Assembly (NCBI GenBank): GCA_963576735.1
Contig: OY755177.1
Coordinates: 17,112,001-17,176,000, forward strand
Origin: Bedellia somnulentella
Taxonomy: Eukaryota; Arthropoda; Insecta; Lepidoptera; Bedelliidae
DNA: 64,000 nucleotides
Direction of reading: 5' to 3'
The position numbers were made by a program, and so were the translations under genes. Shown one piece after another: positions 41,034-51,841 of this stretch. The notes below the pieces were generated by a model. That model worked only from the letters and a program-made list of their open reading frames with translations, was not told where the DNA came from and searched no databases. The stretch's first letter is position 1. The number at the start of each line of letters is the position of its first letter.

Positions 41034-41611
41034 TAACATATCAACAACATTATGCTGAGATATTAACCAGTAAATGGCTCAGGGGTATAAACATTTTACT
41101 TGTTAATTTGAAGTCTTTTTTCTACGTTTAGTTTACTTGTGATTTGTGTGTTGAACACAAAAAACACATTTTATCATCAATAAGTGCATTTTTATTTTTT
41201 TTATATCCTAACATTTCAGAGATAGATGCTATACAGTATGCATGGTTAGACTCGAGAAGCCTTCTTCTTATAGTGCAAAATAATAATTGTTACTTCATGT
41301 TCATTTATGTTATGCCCTTCCAGTGTAAACATGTATGCGTTCATTTACTTTGAGATATGTAAATAAGTTGTGAAGAATGTAATTTATATAGGATTTGATT
41401 GTTTTTTATTGGTTTTTGCATTAGCATATTTAATGAAATTTCTTGATCGCTCAAGTAATGTAACATCAGTAATGTAACAAAAAATATGATGCTTTAGAAA
41501 GAGCTGCACATGAAAACAAAATAAAGGTAGTCACAAGACAGACTAAAGGTTAAAACCTTAGGGTAAAATAGTAGTTTAGTTAATCTGTTATATTTTTTTA
41601 TGGTATTATAC
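41034..41611. other. AT-rich noncoding DNA
   Basis: Nothing recognised. Confidence 0.35.
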
Positions 41612-41790
41612 ATCATGACATCGTGAGGAAACTCACAGGCCTGCCTCCTAACCCTTGAGTGCACTGTCCGAGCAAAACTTGGGTACTCAGAACAGCAGGT
41701 GACAATGTCATGTGATGTTCAAAAGAATTAGTATCTCTGCCACCCCTTCGGGAATATACAGCGTGAACGGTTGAGTTGAGTTTATTCTTA
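41612..41790 (+). repeat. SINE-B, 5'-truncated and diverged
   Basis: ACATCGTGAGGAAACTCAC to CTGCCACCCCTTCGGG and CAGCGTGAACGGTTGAG. Confidence 0.78.
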
Positions 41791-42341
41791 CCTGATTTGT
41801 AAAACGGGACCCTATTACTAAGACTTCGCAGCCCATTTGCACCAGGATGTATCTCATAAACTGTGATAGTCAGTTTGAATCTTCAAGGGTGATGTATTTC
41901 TGTGACTGCTATAATAGTAAACACCTATTTGATATAAAGACAAAAATAGATATGATTCTGTGATATTATTTTTGCTAGATCATCACAAATGAAAAGGGAA
42001 GACTATTTTAGTATCCACTTTTAACATGTTTTTAAACTTATTGGTACAGAACCCTTCTTGCGCGAGCTTATTCGCACTGGGCCGATTTTAACAACATTTA
42101 AAATATTTGACCCATTTGGAAAGTTTAATTCTCTACCAAACTCTAATTAACAAAACATAAGACATAAGTCAATACTTATCGCTTGATGTTCTTTTCGCAA
42201 AGGACTTTAATACTAACGAAACTTTTTATAAATAGGTACCTTTATTCGTATAAAATATAAACTTCCATACAAGTTACATACATACGAGTAACTTTAATAA
42301 AAAAATATCCTCCTTTTTGCACAGTCTAGTAAAACAGACTT
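41791..42341. other. AT-rich noncoding DNA
   Basis: Nothing recognised. Confidence 0.35.
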
Positions 42342-42350
42342 TTTCTATAA

Positions 42351-42589
42351 GTACATACATATATATATACTCACGGCTATAAATCCCTAGAATCCCTAGG
42401 GAATTGAAAATTCCTCAGCCACTTTTGGAAGTTCCGTAAGGAAAATATGGTGAAATAAAAGTTGTTGGTGATGGGTCTCCAACCGCATCGCCCAAACATC
42501 CCTTAAAAGCCCCAATACCGTTCGTCGCCTCTTACGTACACCCACCGGAAGAAATGGGGTAGTGCTATTCTAAGCCGGCACTACACAGC
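42351..42589 (-). repeat. Family A with target duplication
   Basis: GTACATACATATATATATACTC to GCCGGCACTACACAGC. TTTCTATAA (42342-42350) and TTTCTGTAA (42590-42598) flank it. Confidence 0.9.
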
Positions 42590-42598
42590 TTTCTGTAA

Positions 42599-43717
42599 TT
42601 AGGTGTCTATAAAATGTTCTTAATAATTGCGTATTCATCAGGAAAGGGTAGGCTGAGGTTCAAAAACTACTGATACTATATATATAGATATCGTTTTTTT
42701 AAATACTTATCTAATAATTCAAAGAAATATTATTAATATTTTCTATGAGAGGCTCTATTTTTATAATCAATGCACCAAATCATTCGAAAATATATTTTTG
42801 AATACATCGACGCCCTCCACCAATACAATATATATATAGCACAACAATATACTTACATAGAAAAAAATCGAGGCAAACTCCATGTATTGAATAAACAAAA
42901 CAAATACACCAAAATATTGTCACAACACTATGAAGCAAAAATAAAAAACAAAAATAAATCCCGCGATTTTATAATGTTTTTTTTTTAAAGCACTGGATTC
43001 TGATGTTTTGAGGCGGGCGTCACGCGTCACCCGCGAGAGCCAACTGCAATATCAAGTCGACTGTATTGTACAAAGGCCAGAGCCACAACCCAATAAAACA
43101 AATATAGAGACACCGTTTAATTACTATTAGTATAATGGCCGGGTTAAATGTTTAACAAATATACTTTTAATTCTTCATATTGTATTTTATACAAATGTGG
43201 TTCATTCTTACGTCGTAGTTTATTTCTGAGACTAAAACAGTTTTCATTTGAGTGTAAAAAAATATAAATTATGCATACAGGATGAAAAATTAGAAAGAAT
43301 TCTAACGTATATGTATGTTTTATAACCATGAAATTGCTCTACCGTTTTTAAATATATTAGTTATTATTAGCTGATATTTAGCTAAATGACTTAAAATATA
43401 ATTGGATAATTGCCTCCCAAACAAATAATGAAAATGATAATACAATTTATATTTAGTAATAATTAGCTAATGATCACATCTTAATATAATTTACTAGATA
43501 TGCATGAATTGACTAATAAAATACTTTATCTATTCTCTTGACAATAGATCCAGCAAAGCGGTGGCCTGAGCTGGGGCTTTATAAATCTCTCTATAAGGCT
43601 CTATATCTTCGCCACACTACTTTTATTCGTCCGTTGACTGTACCTAAAACATTAAATATGCCTCTTTCTACATATATTAAATATGTAAAAAAGTGGCAGT
43701 ATTTTACTTAGTACATA
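42599..43717. other. Noncoding DNA, 1.1 kb
   Basis: AT-rich apart from a GC-rich patch near 43010-43060 (GGCGGGCGTCACGCGTCACC). A lysine-rich 72-codon open stretch at 42770-42988 reflects A-rich composition. Confidence 0.35.
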
Positions 43718-44240
43718 CATACATACATACATATACTCACGCCATTAATTCCCATTGGGGTAGGCAGAGACTATTGATCGCCACTGCGCACGATCCTGAC
43801 AAACCTCTCTAGCTTCGTTTACATCCATCAATCTTTTCATACATGCTCTTTTATTCTTCATACTTCGGACGCCAGCCTTTTTGAGCACACTCTCAATTTG
43901 GTCCAAGTGTGTTCTCCGTGGTCGTCCTCTACTAACATTACCATCCACACTAGCTCTATAGATCCCTTTTACCAATTTTCTATCATCCATCCTCTCTATG
44001 TGCCCAAACCATCTCAACATTCCTTTTTCTATCTTTCTTACAATATCATCTTTCACACCACACTTTTCACGAATAACACTATTTCTCACTCGGTCACATA
44101 ATCTAACATTACAAATTTTTCTGAGGGACATCATCTCTACTGCATTCACTCTGCTCTCATGCTTCTTCTGCCACACCCAACATTCGCTTCCATACATAAT
44201 ACATATTTTACTTAGTATCCCAAATAAATACATTTTCTTT
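43718..44240 (-). pseudogene. LINE-E reverse transcriptase C terminus, longest copy (162 codons)
   Basis: The open stretch 44233-43745 reads MYGSECWVWQKKHESRV, CDRVRNSVIREKCGVKDD, MLRWFGHIERMDDRK, RGRPRRTHLDQIESVL, KRLMDVNEAREVCQD and SIVSAYPNGN. The YGSE.W..K...R...EM..LR and LRWFGH..RM blocks are typical of the end of insect LINE reverse transcriptases. The TAA lies within the terminal hairpin, so the 3' UTR is only about a dozen bases before the TATG tail. 5'-truncated; the RT catalytic core is absent. Clade uncertain, RTE-like by its short 3' end. Confidence 0.88.
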
Positions 44241-44393
44241 AGTAACCAACATCCTTTAAGACAAACACAGGCATCACTATTTTATTCAAAATATAACTCT
44301 ACCTGTCGAAGATGGGGCGCCATCTTAGAGGACTTAACTAAGTAGAAAAAGATATTGGATTGAATCTGGCGTTACTTTGCGGAAATCCATAGC

Positions 44394-44628
44394 AATACTA
44401 ATATTAATAAAAAAAAATCGCTTAAGTCCGCTAAATACCTGCAGTCTACATGCAACCAACATGCACTGTGCACCGCCCGCCCTCCCACTTACAAGAAATA
44501 TAAAAGCAGACAATGCACCATACACACACACCCGCAAGCGAAAACCACAGGCAACCACAAACATGCGACGCATGAATACTGCAGGTATTTAGCGGAATTA
44601 AGCGAAGAAATTTATTAATATTAGTATT
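44394..44628. repeat. Inverted repeat element, about 50-bp arms
   Basis: Left arm 44394-44443 (AATACTAATATTAATAAA..CGCTTAAGTCCGCTAAATACC) and right arm 44580-44628 are near-perfect complements around about 136 bp. A similar string, TAAGTAGAAAAA, stands outside on both sides (about 44339 and 44633). Confidence 0.75.
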
Positions 44629-44915
44629 ATTTAAGTAGAAAAAAACGAAGATTATCAATATCGATTCAGTGCATTTCAACTGACTCAAGCGAAGCAAATG
44701 TATGAGTAACAAAAGTCAGAACATTGCATCAACCAATCTGGGTGTAGGGACAACTTATTTTAGATTTTTAATACTGAATTGCGATTGTCTACATCAGCTA
44801 TTTAGAAAAACCAAGGTTTATACGAACTCACTGCAAAATGTACAGTTAAGAATATTGTGACCTGAAATTATATATATATTATAATATCATATTAATAACA
44901 ATTTTATTATTATTG
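44629..44915. other. Noncoding DNA
   Basis: Nothing recognised. Confidence 0.35.
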
Positions 44916-45097
44916 CTGTGTAGTGTCGGCTTAGAATAGCACTACCCCATTTCTTCCGGTGGGTGTACGTAAGGGGCGACTAACGGTATTGGGGCTTTTA
45001 AGGGATTTTTGGGCGATGCGGTTGGAGAAATTTCTAATTCCTTAGCTCTGGCTACCCCTTCTAGGGATTTATAGCCGTGAGTATATGTATGTATGTT
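44916..45097 (+). repeat. Family A with internal deletion
   Basis: GCTGTGTAGTGTCGGCTTAG to GCCGTGAGTATATGTATG; the segment between GGTTGGAGA and AATTTCTAATTCC is missing (about 65 bp). Confidence 0.88.
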
Positions 45098-45281
45098 AAT
45101 ACTGAACTACTTTTGGCTTGCGTTCTATCAAGTCCTCTATGGGCTTCGTCTATAGAATGACGAGCTAAACCACAGTGTAAAGATCACCAACCTTACCTAC
45201 CTACAGTTAGAGCAGTCTATAACCTGTTGTAAACACATTCAGAATGTGCTACAGTAAACAATTCAACTCACTCTTAAACGT

Positions 45282-45492
45282 TCAAGCCTTATATCCCTGA
45301 AGGGGTTGGCAGAGGTACTAATACTCCTGAAGATTACGTGACATCGTCACCTTGTGTTTCGAGTACCTACGTTTTGCTTGGACAGGGTTGTCACGTGATA
45401 GGGAGCAGGCCTGTCGCCGTTTTGTACGAATATACTGTCACATGACTTAGTATAACTTAGCCATCTGGGTTTCCCCACGATGTTTTCCCTCA
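45282..45492 (-). repeat. SINE-B, part 1 (interrupted)
   Basis: CTTATATCCCTGAAGGGG to CCCCACGATGTTTTCCCTCA. The remainder is at 45748-45892. Confidence 0.88.
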
Positions 45493-45734
45493 GCTGTGTA
45501 GTGCCGGCTTAGAATCGCACTACCCCATTTCTGCGGTGGGTGTACGTAAGAGGCGACTAACGGTATTGGGCCTTTTAAGGGATTTTTGGGCGATGCGGTT
45601 GGAGACCCTTCACCAAAAACCTTTATTTCACCATCTTTTCCCCAAGCAACTTCCAAATGTGGCTGAGGAATTTTTAATTCCCTAGCTCTGGCTACCCCTT
45701 CATGGGATTTATAGCCGTGAGTATATGTTATGTT
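45493..45734 (+). repeat. Family A inserted in SINE-B, 13-bp target duplication
   Basis: GCTGTGTAGTGCCGGCTTAG to GCCGTGAGTATATG and TTATG. ATGTTTTCCCTCA is present at 45480-45492 and 45735-45747, and removal of the copy restores SINE-B. Confidence 0.93.
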
Positions 45735-45747
45735 ATGTTTTCCCTCA

Positions 45748-45892
45748 CCGTTAACAACTATGATAAATTAACCACACACATGGCTTTAGAAAAGACAAAT
45801 TGGTAAATACCCAAACACAGGCCAGACCCGGGGTTTGAATCCTCATCGTCTGCACGATAGACGGTGTTCTACCCACTGAGCTATCACAATAA
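45748..45892 (-). repeat. SINE-B, part 2
   Basis: CCGTTAACAACTATGATAAAT to the head GGGGTTTGAATCCTCATCG and CCACTGAGCTATCAC. Confidence 0.86.
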
Positions 45893-45913
45893 ACAACATA
45901 TCTATCTAATAAA

Positions 45914-46165
45914 ATACATACATACATACATATACTCACGGCTATAAATCCCTAGATGGGGTAGCCAGAGCTAAGGAATTAGAAATTCCTCAGCCACTTT
46001 TGGAAAGTTTAGTGGGGAGAAGATGGTAAGATAAAGGTTGTTGGTGATGGGTCTCCAACCGCATCGCCCAAAAATCCCTTAAAAGCCCCAATACTGTTAG
46101 TCGCCTTTTACGTACACCCACCGTAAGAAATGGGGTAGTGTTATTCTAAGCCGACACTACACAGC
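45914..46165 (-). repeat. Family A, full length with likely target duplication
   Basis: CATACATACATATACTCACGG to CCGACACTACACAGC. TCTAATAAAA is found before (about 45905) and after (about 46178) the copy; 12 bases separate the second from the usual 5' end, so this copy may be longer at its 5' end. Confidence 0.88.
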
Positions 46166-46394
46166 CCGTGGTTATGTCTAATAAAATTTACCTTATAAAT
46201 AACTAAACCGGTCTGTGCGTGTTTTGAATGCAAAGTAATTTAATTTATATTCCTCATTGATCATTGTCAATACAAAAGGTGCTAATACCAAGCTTTATAC
46301 AGTCTGTTTTCTATGCGTTATAGGCAACATAATCTTAGACTTTAGACATCCACTGCTGCAAATAAATATCATGCCAGTAATCAAAATGATATGA

Positions 46395-46735
46395 ATACAA
46401 AGTGCATTTGTTCAAAGCGGAGATAGGCCTGCCCCCTATCACGTGAATGCACTGTGATTATTAAATCGTGAGTTTGTAGGTTTTCATTTAGAAAAAGATG
46501 TAGATATACAATACTTTGGAAGTGCGAGTTGTTTAAGACCACGAAATTTGTCTTTAAAAGGTAAATTTGCTACGTCTTCTGATGTTCAGAGTTCCTTAGT
46601 TATTGTAGTGTATGATAGGGGGATGCTTATCGCCGTTTTGAAGGAATACACCGAAGCATTACTAAGTAAAACTCAGCGTGTGGGTTTCTTCAAGATGATT
46701 TTTCTCACCGCTAACAATCTTGATTATTCATAATA
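46395..46735. repeat. SINE-B fragments in both orientations
   Basis: 46395-46455 (plus): GCGGAGATAGGCCTGCCCCC. 46565-46735 (minus): TGATGTTCAGAGTTCC to CACCGCTAACAATCTTG, diverged. Confidence 0.65.
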
Positions 46736-47545
46736 ATACGAATTTAGGAATAGATAAACTATTTTTTTGCGTTAAAAGAGTAAAACAGATTCATTTCTTC
46801 CATCTTTTGATATGTTCTAAAGCCTATAATTTAAACTAGTTCTACATGCCTTAAAAATCCTAAGTGCTCGTGAACGATTCTGTGATTTATTAATACCGTA
46901 CTAACAATGAAGTAAACAAAACCATTTGACATGAAAGGTACGAATACCCTATGGTTGAATAATGGATCAGTAATTTAACTGTAACTTGGATTTTATATGA
47001 AGCTAATTCAAGGTCCTTCAAGTTCAAAATGGCAATAGAGGCATTGATTTTACTTGAAAGTGACTTTTAAAAGGTTGTTTTCTATGTATGACTAGAAGTG
47101 ACTAGGATGAGTATAATGAAAACTGCATTGCCAATTTCTACAAAAATAACTTTTCAATGTACTAGTGAACCACCACAGCTTCACATAGTTAGGTACCTTT
47201 CAATATCCAAGGTCACCCCTAATGAAATTTTGTATGATGGTAGTCTATAGCACTCCTGAATGGTTTACCTTTCTGATTGTAAAAAAATAATATGATCGGT
47301 TCAGTATTTCCAAAAATTCAATCTGTTCGGTTGGATCTTTGAAAATACTGAACAAACAACAAACAAACAATCGAAGTTGCAAACTTTACTTCTTTATAAT
47401 GTTAGTATAGACAAACATGTTGTACTATCGTTATCTTCATTGCTAACTTGTAAGCCACCAGCACCAACTATCTTTGCACTGCAGTGTTTCGTCGTTTGTG
47501 TTATGATGATAAACATACATATTTGCATTCAGATGAGTTGACACC
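46736..47545. other. Noncoding DNA with a LINE-like 3' region
   Basis: About 47190-47405, ending CTTTATAATGTTAGTATAGAC, resembles the 3' end of a CR1-type LINE common in moths; assignment from general familiarity only. Confidence 0.35.
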
Positions 47546-47548
47546 TTA

Positions 47549-47800
47549 GGGCCGGCGCTGACTGCCGGCATGGCATGGCAAAGCATTTCGGTACAGATAT
47601 AGCATTTTTAATCTTATTACCATGCGTATAGAATTCATTTTGACACAACGATGCCGAGGGAGGCCGCGGTAGGACAGAACGTCGGCATCGTTGTGTCAAA
47701 ATAAAGTAAAATGAATTCTATACTCATGGTAATAAGATTAAAAATGCTATATCTGTACCGAAATCCTTTGCCATGCCATGCCGGCAGTCAGCGCCGGCCC
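47549..47800. mobile_element. MITE-F copy 2, palindromic
   Basis: 252 bp, same structure as at 23460. Target duplication TTA at 47546-47548 and 47801-47803. Confidence 0.9.
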
Positions 47801-47894
47801 TTATGTTGCAATAAAAGCATACAGGGGCTAACTCTAAGTAACCCTTATTTTATTAGAAAGACAGATATATCTTATATACTTACTTCTATGGCTC

Positions 47895-47965
47895 TACTTT
47901 GGTAGGCAGAGACTTTTGATCCCCATTTATAATGATCCTGACCAACTCCTTTGGCTTATCTTACG
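47895..47965 (-). repeat. LINE-E 3' fragment between two MITE-F copies
   Basis: TTGGTAGGCAGAGAC, GATCCTGACCAACTCC, with no tail. Confidence 0.6.
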
Positions 47966-48047
47966 TAAATTAAAGGCTGTCAGGAAGAGATTGCCTAAAG
48001 CAATAAGACCGCCAATTGTACTTCTAGTTAATAAATAATATGTATAA

Positions 48048-48309
48048 GGGCCGGCGCTCACTGCCGGCATGGCATGGCAAATGATTTCTGTACAGATACA
48101 GCATTTTTAATCTTATTGCCATGCATATAGAATTCATTTTGACACAACGATGCCGAGGGAGGCCGCGGTAGGACAGAACGTCGGCATCGTTGTGTCAAAA
48201 TGAAGTAAAATGAATTCTATACTCATGGTAATAAGATTAAAAATGCTATATCTTTACCGAAATCCTTTGCCATGCCATGCCATGCCATGCCGGCAGTCAG
48301 CGCTGGCCC
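48048..48309. mobile_element. MITE-F copy 3, palindromic
   Basis: 262 bp with an extra CATGC repeat in the right arm. Target duplication TAA at 48045-48047 and 48310-48312. Only about 247 bp from copy 2. Confidence 0.9.
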
Positions 48310-48727
48310 TAAAATGTTTCTATCTGTGATGTACAATGAAGAGTTTTCTATTCTATTCTAAATTATTGTTAACTACAGCCTTCTTAAACACCTGTACCAT
48401 AAAATCTCTCTATAAACTAGCAAGAATCCAAAACATTGTTCTAGAAAAGGGTACAAAAATAGAAAGTAACTGAATATTTAATCAGTAATTGTAGCGTGTC
48501 GCCTGCATTCATCAGAATAACAAAAAAGTAGGTCTCCTGCCTTACTGCCATTATGTTTAAATGCCGCACGGGACTAATAGGCACGACCTTATAACCCTTG
48601 TTGGCTGTGGAATGGAACTGAGTTGCTATCTAGGCTTGGACCTTTTTAGTATGTTGCCATCTATGTATATTACAAAGGAATATTGTAATAATCATTACCT
48701 CGGAGGATTCTAGGAAACTTGCGAACT
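48310..48727. other. Noncoding DNA
   Basis: Nothing recognised. Confidence 0.35.
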
Positions 48728-48768
48728 AAATTCGAATGCTTTTTACTTAATAAAAAGCATTCGAATTT
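48728..48768. repeat. Perfect 18-bp stem hairpin
   Basis: AAATTCGAATGCTTTTTA and its exact complement are separated by CTTAA. Not followed by a T run that would suggest a function. Confidence 0.7.
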
Positions 48769-49360
48769 ACATTAATAAAAAAAATAATAATAATAATAAT
48801 AAGATTTTATTTGCCTTTTTTTAAATACATAACTACATAAACAACATTGTATATATTTATAAACCTGTATAATATAGTAAATTTTAGCAACCATGCATAT
48901 TATTTTCAAAATAAGTTCTCCTTTTTTGGTTGAACGATCACTCCTTTATTGAGTTTCAGTTACCCAAAAAGAGCAATAAATTAATACAGTATAATCTCAT
49001 AGGTCTAACAAGCAATATAAAAGCACTTGCCTTTCCCTGCATAGCGCAACAAAGCTGTCCAGTCACAAAGACCTGCGTCCACTAACCAATATCACGTTAG
49101 TCCTTTAATATCACAAAGAATGAAGGGGGGTTGGGAGCTCTTCGTTCACTGGTGTCACTTGCCGTTCAAAGATACATAAGTAGGTCAGGTGAATGAGCTA
49201 TCAGGACGATGAATGATTGGTGATAGTATTAATTCAGTTTAAGACTAGACGGTCCGTAGGTCACTCACTCTTTGTTGAAATCATCCACAGCTCATATTTA
49301 AAGTAGCCAGCAAAAACAGCCTGAAAAAAAAAATCATAGCCGGATACTGCTAGGTTATTA
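48769..49360. other. Noncoding DNA with an AAT microsatellite
   Basis: An (AAT)n run near 48782-48802 followed by AGATTTTATTTGCC suggests a LINE 3' tail in reverse. No gene. Confidence 0.35.
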
Positions 49361-49528
49361 CTAAAGTGGTTTTTGGGCGATGCGGTTGGAAACCCATCAC
49401 CAATAATACTTTATTTCTACAATCTTGTCCCCTATCGACTTCCAAATGTCGCTGAGCAGTTTCCAGCTCTGAAGCTCTGGCTACCCTTTTTTGGGCTTTA
49501 TGGTCGTGAGCATATGTATGTATGTGTT
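49361..49528 (+). repeat. Family A, 5'-truncated
   Basis: GTGGTTTTTGGGCGATGCGG to TGGTCGTGAGCATATGTATG. Confidence 0.82.
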
Positions 49529-49631
49529 ACATAATATTATTTCGATCAGTTGTACCCCTTTAAATTGGTGACGGCGCGCTATCATAATGTGTTATAATTA
49601 ATTCATTGCAAGGATATGCATATTAGGTTAG

Positions 49632-49860
49632 GGAAAACATCGTGAGGAAACCCACATGGCTGAGTTGTACTTAGTCATGTGACAGTGTATTCGTACCAAA
49701 CGGCGATAGGCCTGCCCCCTATCACGTGAGTACACTGTCCATGCAAAACGTGGGTACTCTGAACACCAGGTGACAAAGTCACGTGATGTTCAGAAATATT
49801 AGTACCTCTGCCAACCCCTTCGGGGATATTCGGCGTGAACGTTTATGTTATGTTATGATA
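49632..49860 (+). repeat. SINE-B, 5'-truncated
   Basis: GGGAAAACATCGTGAGGAAAC to CGGCGTGAACGTTTATG plus TTATG; close to the reference copy. Confidence 0.9.
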
Positions 49861-50087
49861 TGCAATTTACTTGAATATGAAAGCCCGATATTGTGTTATA
49901 AAAAATACAAGAGTATGTATGTCTCAACTTTTCTAAGTTCTTCGTATGTGGATTGAAATTACTAAAGGAAGTAAAGGTGTAGTCTAATCAAATCAAATCA
50001 AAGTTGATTTATATCAGATTCAAGGTAATCCATATTATAGTACATCAATACACAAAAACATAAAAGTAAATTAAATTAGGTTATTAA

Positions 50088-50225
50088 CGCCCGATTTCTG
50101 AATTGAGTATTCCAGCTGAGAACAACTTAAGTATCGTTCTGTCGCATTGAAATCTTAAGAACGGAACGAGACAAAAGGATACTTAAGTCATTCTCAGCTT
50201 GAATACTCAATTCAGAAATCGGGCG
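50088..50225. mobile_element. MITE-G copy 1, palindromic
   Basis: 138 bp; arms of about 48 bp from CGCCCGATTTCTGAATTGAG to CTTAAGTATC around about 40 bp. TAA at 50085-50087 and 50226-50228. Confidence 0.85.
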
Positions 50226-50299
50226 TAAATTAATTATATCACACAAAAATTTACCAAATTAAAACATAAAAAGTAAATTAAGTTATAAAAAGTTATAAG

Positions 50300-50478
50300 T
50301 CGTGATAAACCGCTCCCGATTAGATGGTCCCGGGTTCGATCATCGGGGTGTTTCATACAAATTAATGTGAAATTCAACACAGTTCTGAAGAATAATGCTG
50401 GCTTAAATCGACTGATTATCCTAAATACTCTAGCTATCATTCTTAATTCGTGGTAATTTAAAATTATGTAAATTAAAA
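50300..50478 (+). repeat. tRNA-like SINE remnant
   Basis: GGTCCCGGGTTCGATCATCG looks like a B box; a following ATGCTGGCTTAAATCGACTG is SINE-like. No complete unit is seen. Confidence 0.4.
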
Positions 50479-50724
50479 CTGTGTAGTGTCGGCTTACAAT
50501 AGCACTATCCCGTTTCTTCCCGTGGGTGTACGTAAGAGGCGACTTGGGGGGTATTGGGACTTTTTAATAGATTTTTGGGCGATGAAGTTGGAGACCCATC
50601 ACCAACAACCTTTATTTTACCATCTTTTCCCCACTTAACTTCCAAAAGTGGCTGGGGAATTTCTATTTCCTTACCCCTGGCTACCTCTTTTAGGGATTTA
50701 TAGCTGTGAGTATATATATATATG
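50479..50724 (+). repeat. Family A, full length
   Basis: CTGTGTAGTGTCGGCTTACAATAG to GCTGTGAGTATATATATATATG. ATGTAAA flanks both ends. Confidence 0.88.
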
Positions 50725-51185
50725 TAAAAATCATTCAAATAAAGTCTACGCAGACGTAGTCGCGGACAAAAAGAATCCTATAAAAGAAGAAGATAGTATA
50801 AAATTCTATATATGCCCAAATTTTAAACTCTTTCTTATGCTTCATTTTCTTTAATATGTTTTAATGTTTTGTATTATCATGTATTGTGTTAAGAAGGTAT
50901 GGTAAAGACTTGCGTGCATAAAAAAATATACATTCTGGTCAAAATCATTACTCGCATTTTGTGTTGCCGTAGTCGGGACTTCATGCACCCGACCATTTTC
51001 AGCAACTATAAAAAGCAACCAAACCTTATAATTCGAATCAGGTCACCTTCCCAATTGAAACCCATAAACAACAGACAAATGTAAATGATCTCAACACCCG
51101 GCGCTCATTTATCATTCTATTGTGAGAGCCAAACAAACATACTGTTTGTACTCAATTGTGCCTAACTTTGAGTAAGAGATCTAGT
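50725..51185. other. Noncoding DNA
   Basis: Nothing recognised. Confidence 0.35.
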
Positions 51186-51261
51186 ATAACTGCGTTACTA
51201 TTGCATAAGTCCTAACTAATCCATTCACACATTACCCTATATGAACATACATTCATATTTG
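51186..51261. repeat. 76-bp direct repeat, left copy
   Basis: Begins ACTGCGTTACTATTGCATAAG and ends at the Family A tail; matches 51515-51590 with about six differences. Confidence 0.85.
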
Positions 51262-51511
51262 TACATACATACATACATATACTCACGGCTATAAATCCCA
51301 TGAAGGGGTAGCCAGAGCTAGGGACTTAGAAATTCCTCAGCCACTTTTGGAAGTTGCGTGGGAAAAAGATGGTGAAATAAAGGTTTTTGGTGATGGGTCT
51401 CCAACCGCATTGCCCAAAAATCCCTTAAAAGCCCTAATACCGTTAGTCGCCTCTTACGTACACCCACCGGATGAAATGGGGTAGTGCTATTCTAAGCCGA
51501 CACTATACAGC
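51262..51511 (-). repeat. Family A between 76-bp direct repeats
   Basis: GTACATACATACATACATATAC to CCGACACTATACAGC, full length. Confidence 0.9.
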
Positions 51512-51514
51512 AGT

Positions 51515-51590
51515 GTGACTGCGTTACTAATGCATAAGTCCTAACTAATCCATTCACACATTACTCTATATGAACATATATTTATATTTG
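51515..51590. repeat. 76-bp direct repeat, right copy
   Basis: ACTGCGTTACTAATGCATAAG to ATATTTATATTTG. Confidence 0.85.
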
Positions 51591-51841
51591 CCTCATATAT
51601 AAAATTCACGTGTCACAGTGTTAGTCACCAAACTCCTCCGAAACAGTTGAACTAATTTAAATGAAATTTTACAGACATATTTGGTAGGTCTGCAAATAGG
51701 TTTGTAACTATTTTTATAGTCTTAAATGATAAGGGTTGTACTGTACAACTTGTACCTCCCTAACTTTTTTTATTGAGTATATATTCCCTAATAGTAAAAA
51801 CAGAAAGAAAGAATCAGGTCACTTGAAAAAATACCATGTAT
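51591..51841. other. Interspersed-repeat-like sequence
   Basis: CATATATAAAATTCACGTGTC and CAAACTCCTCCGAAACAG resemble the start of repeats widespread in Lepidoptera (possibly Helitron-type). Not confirmed. Confidence 0.35.
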
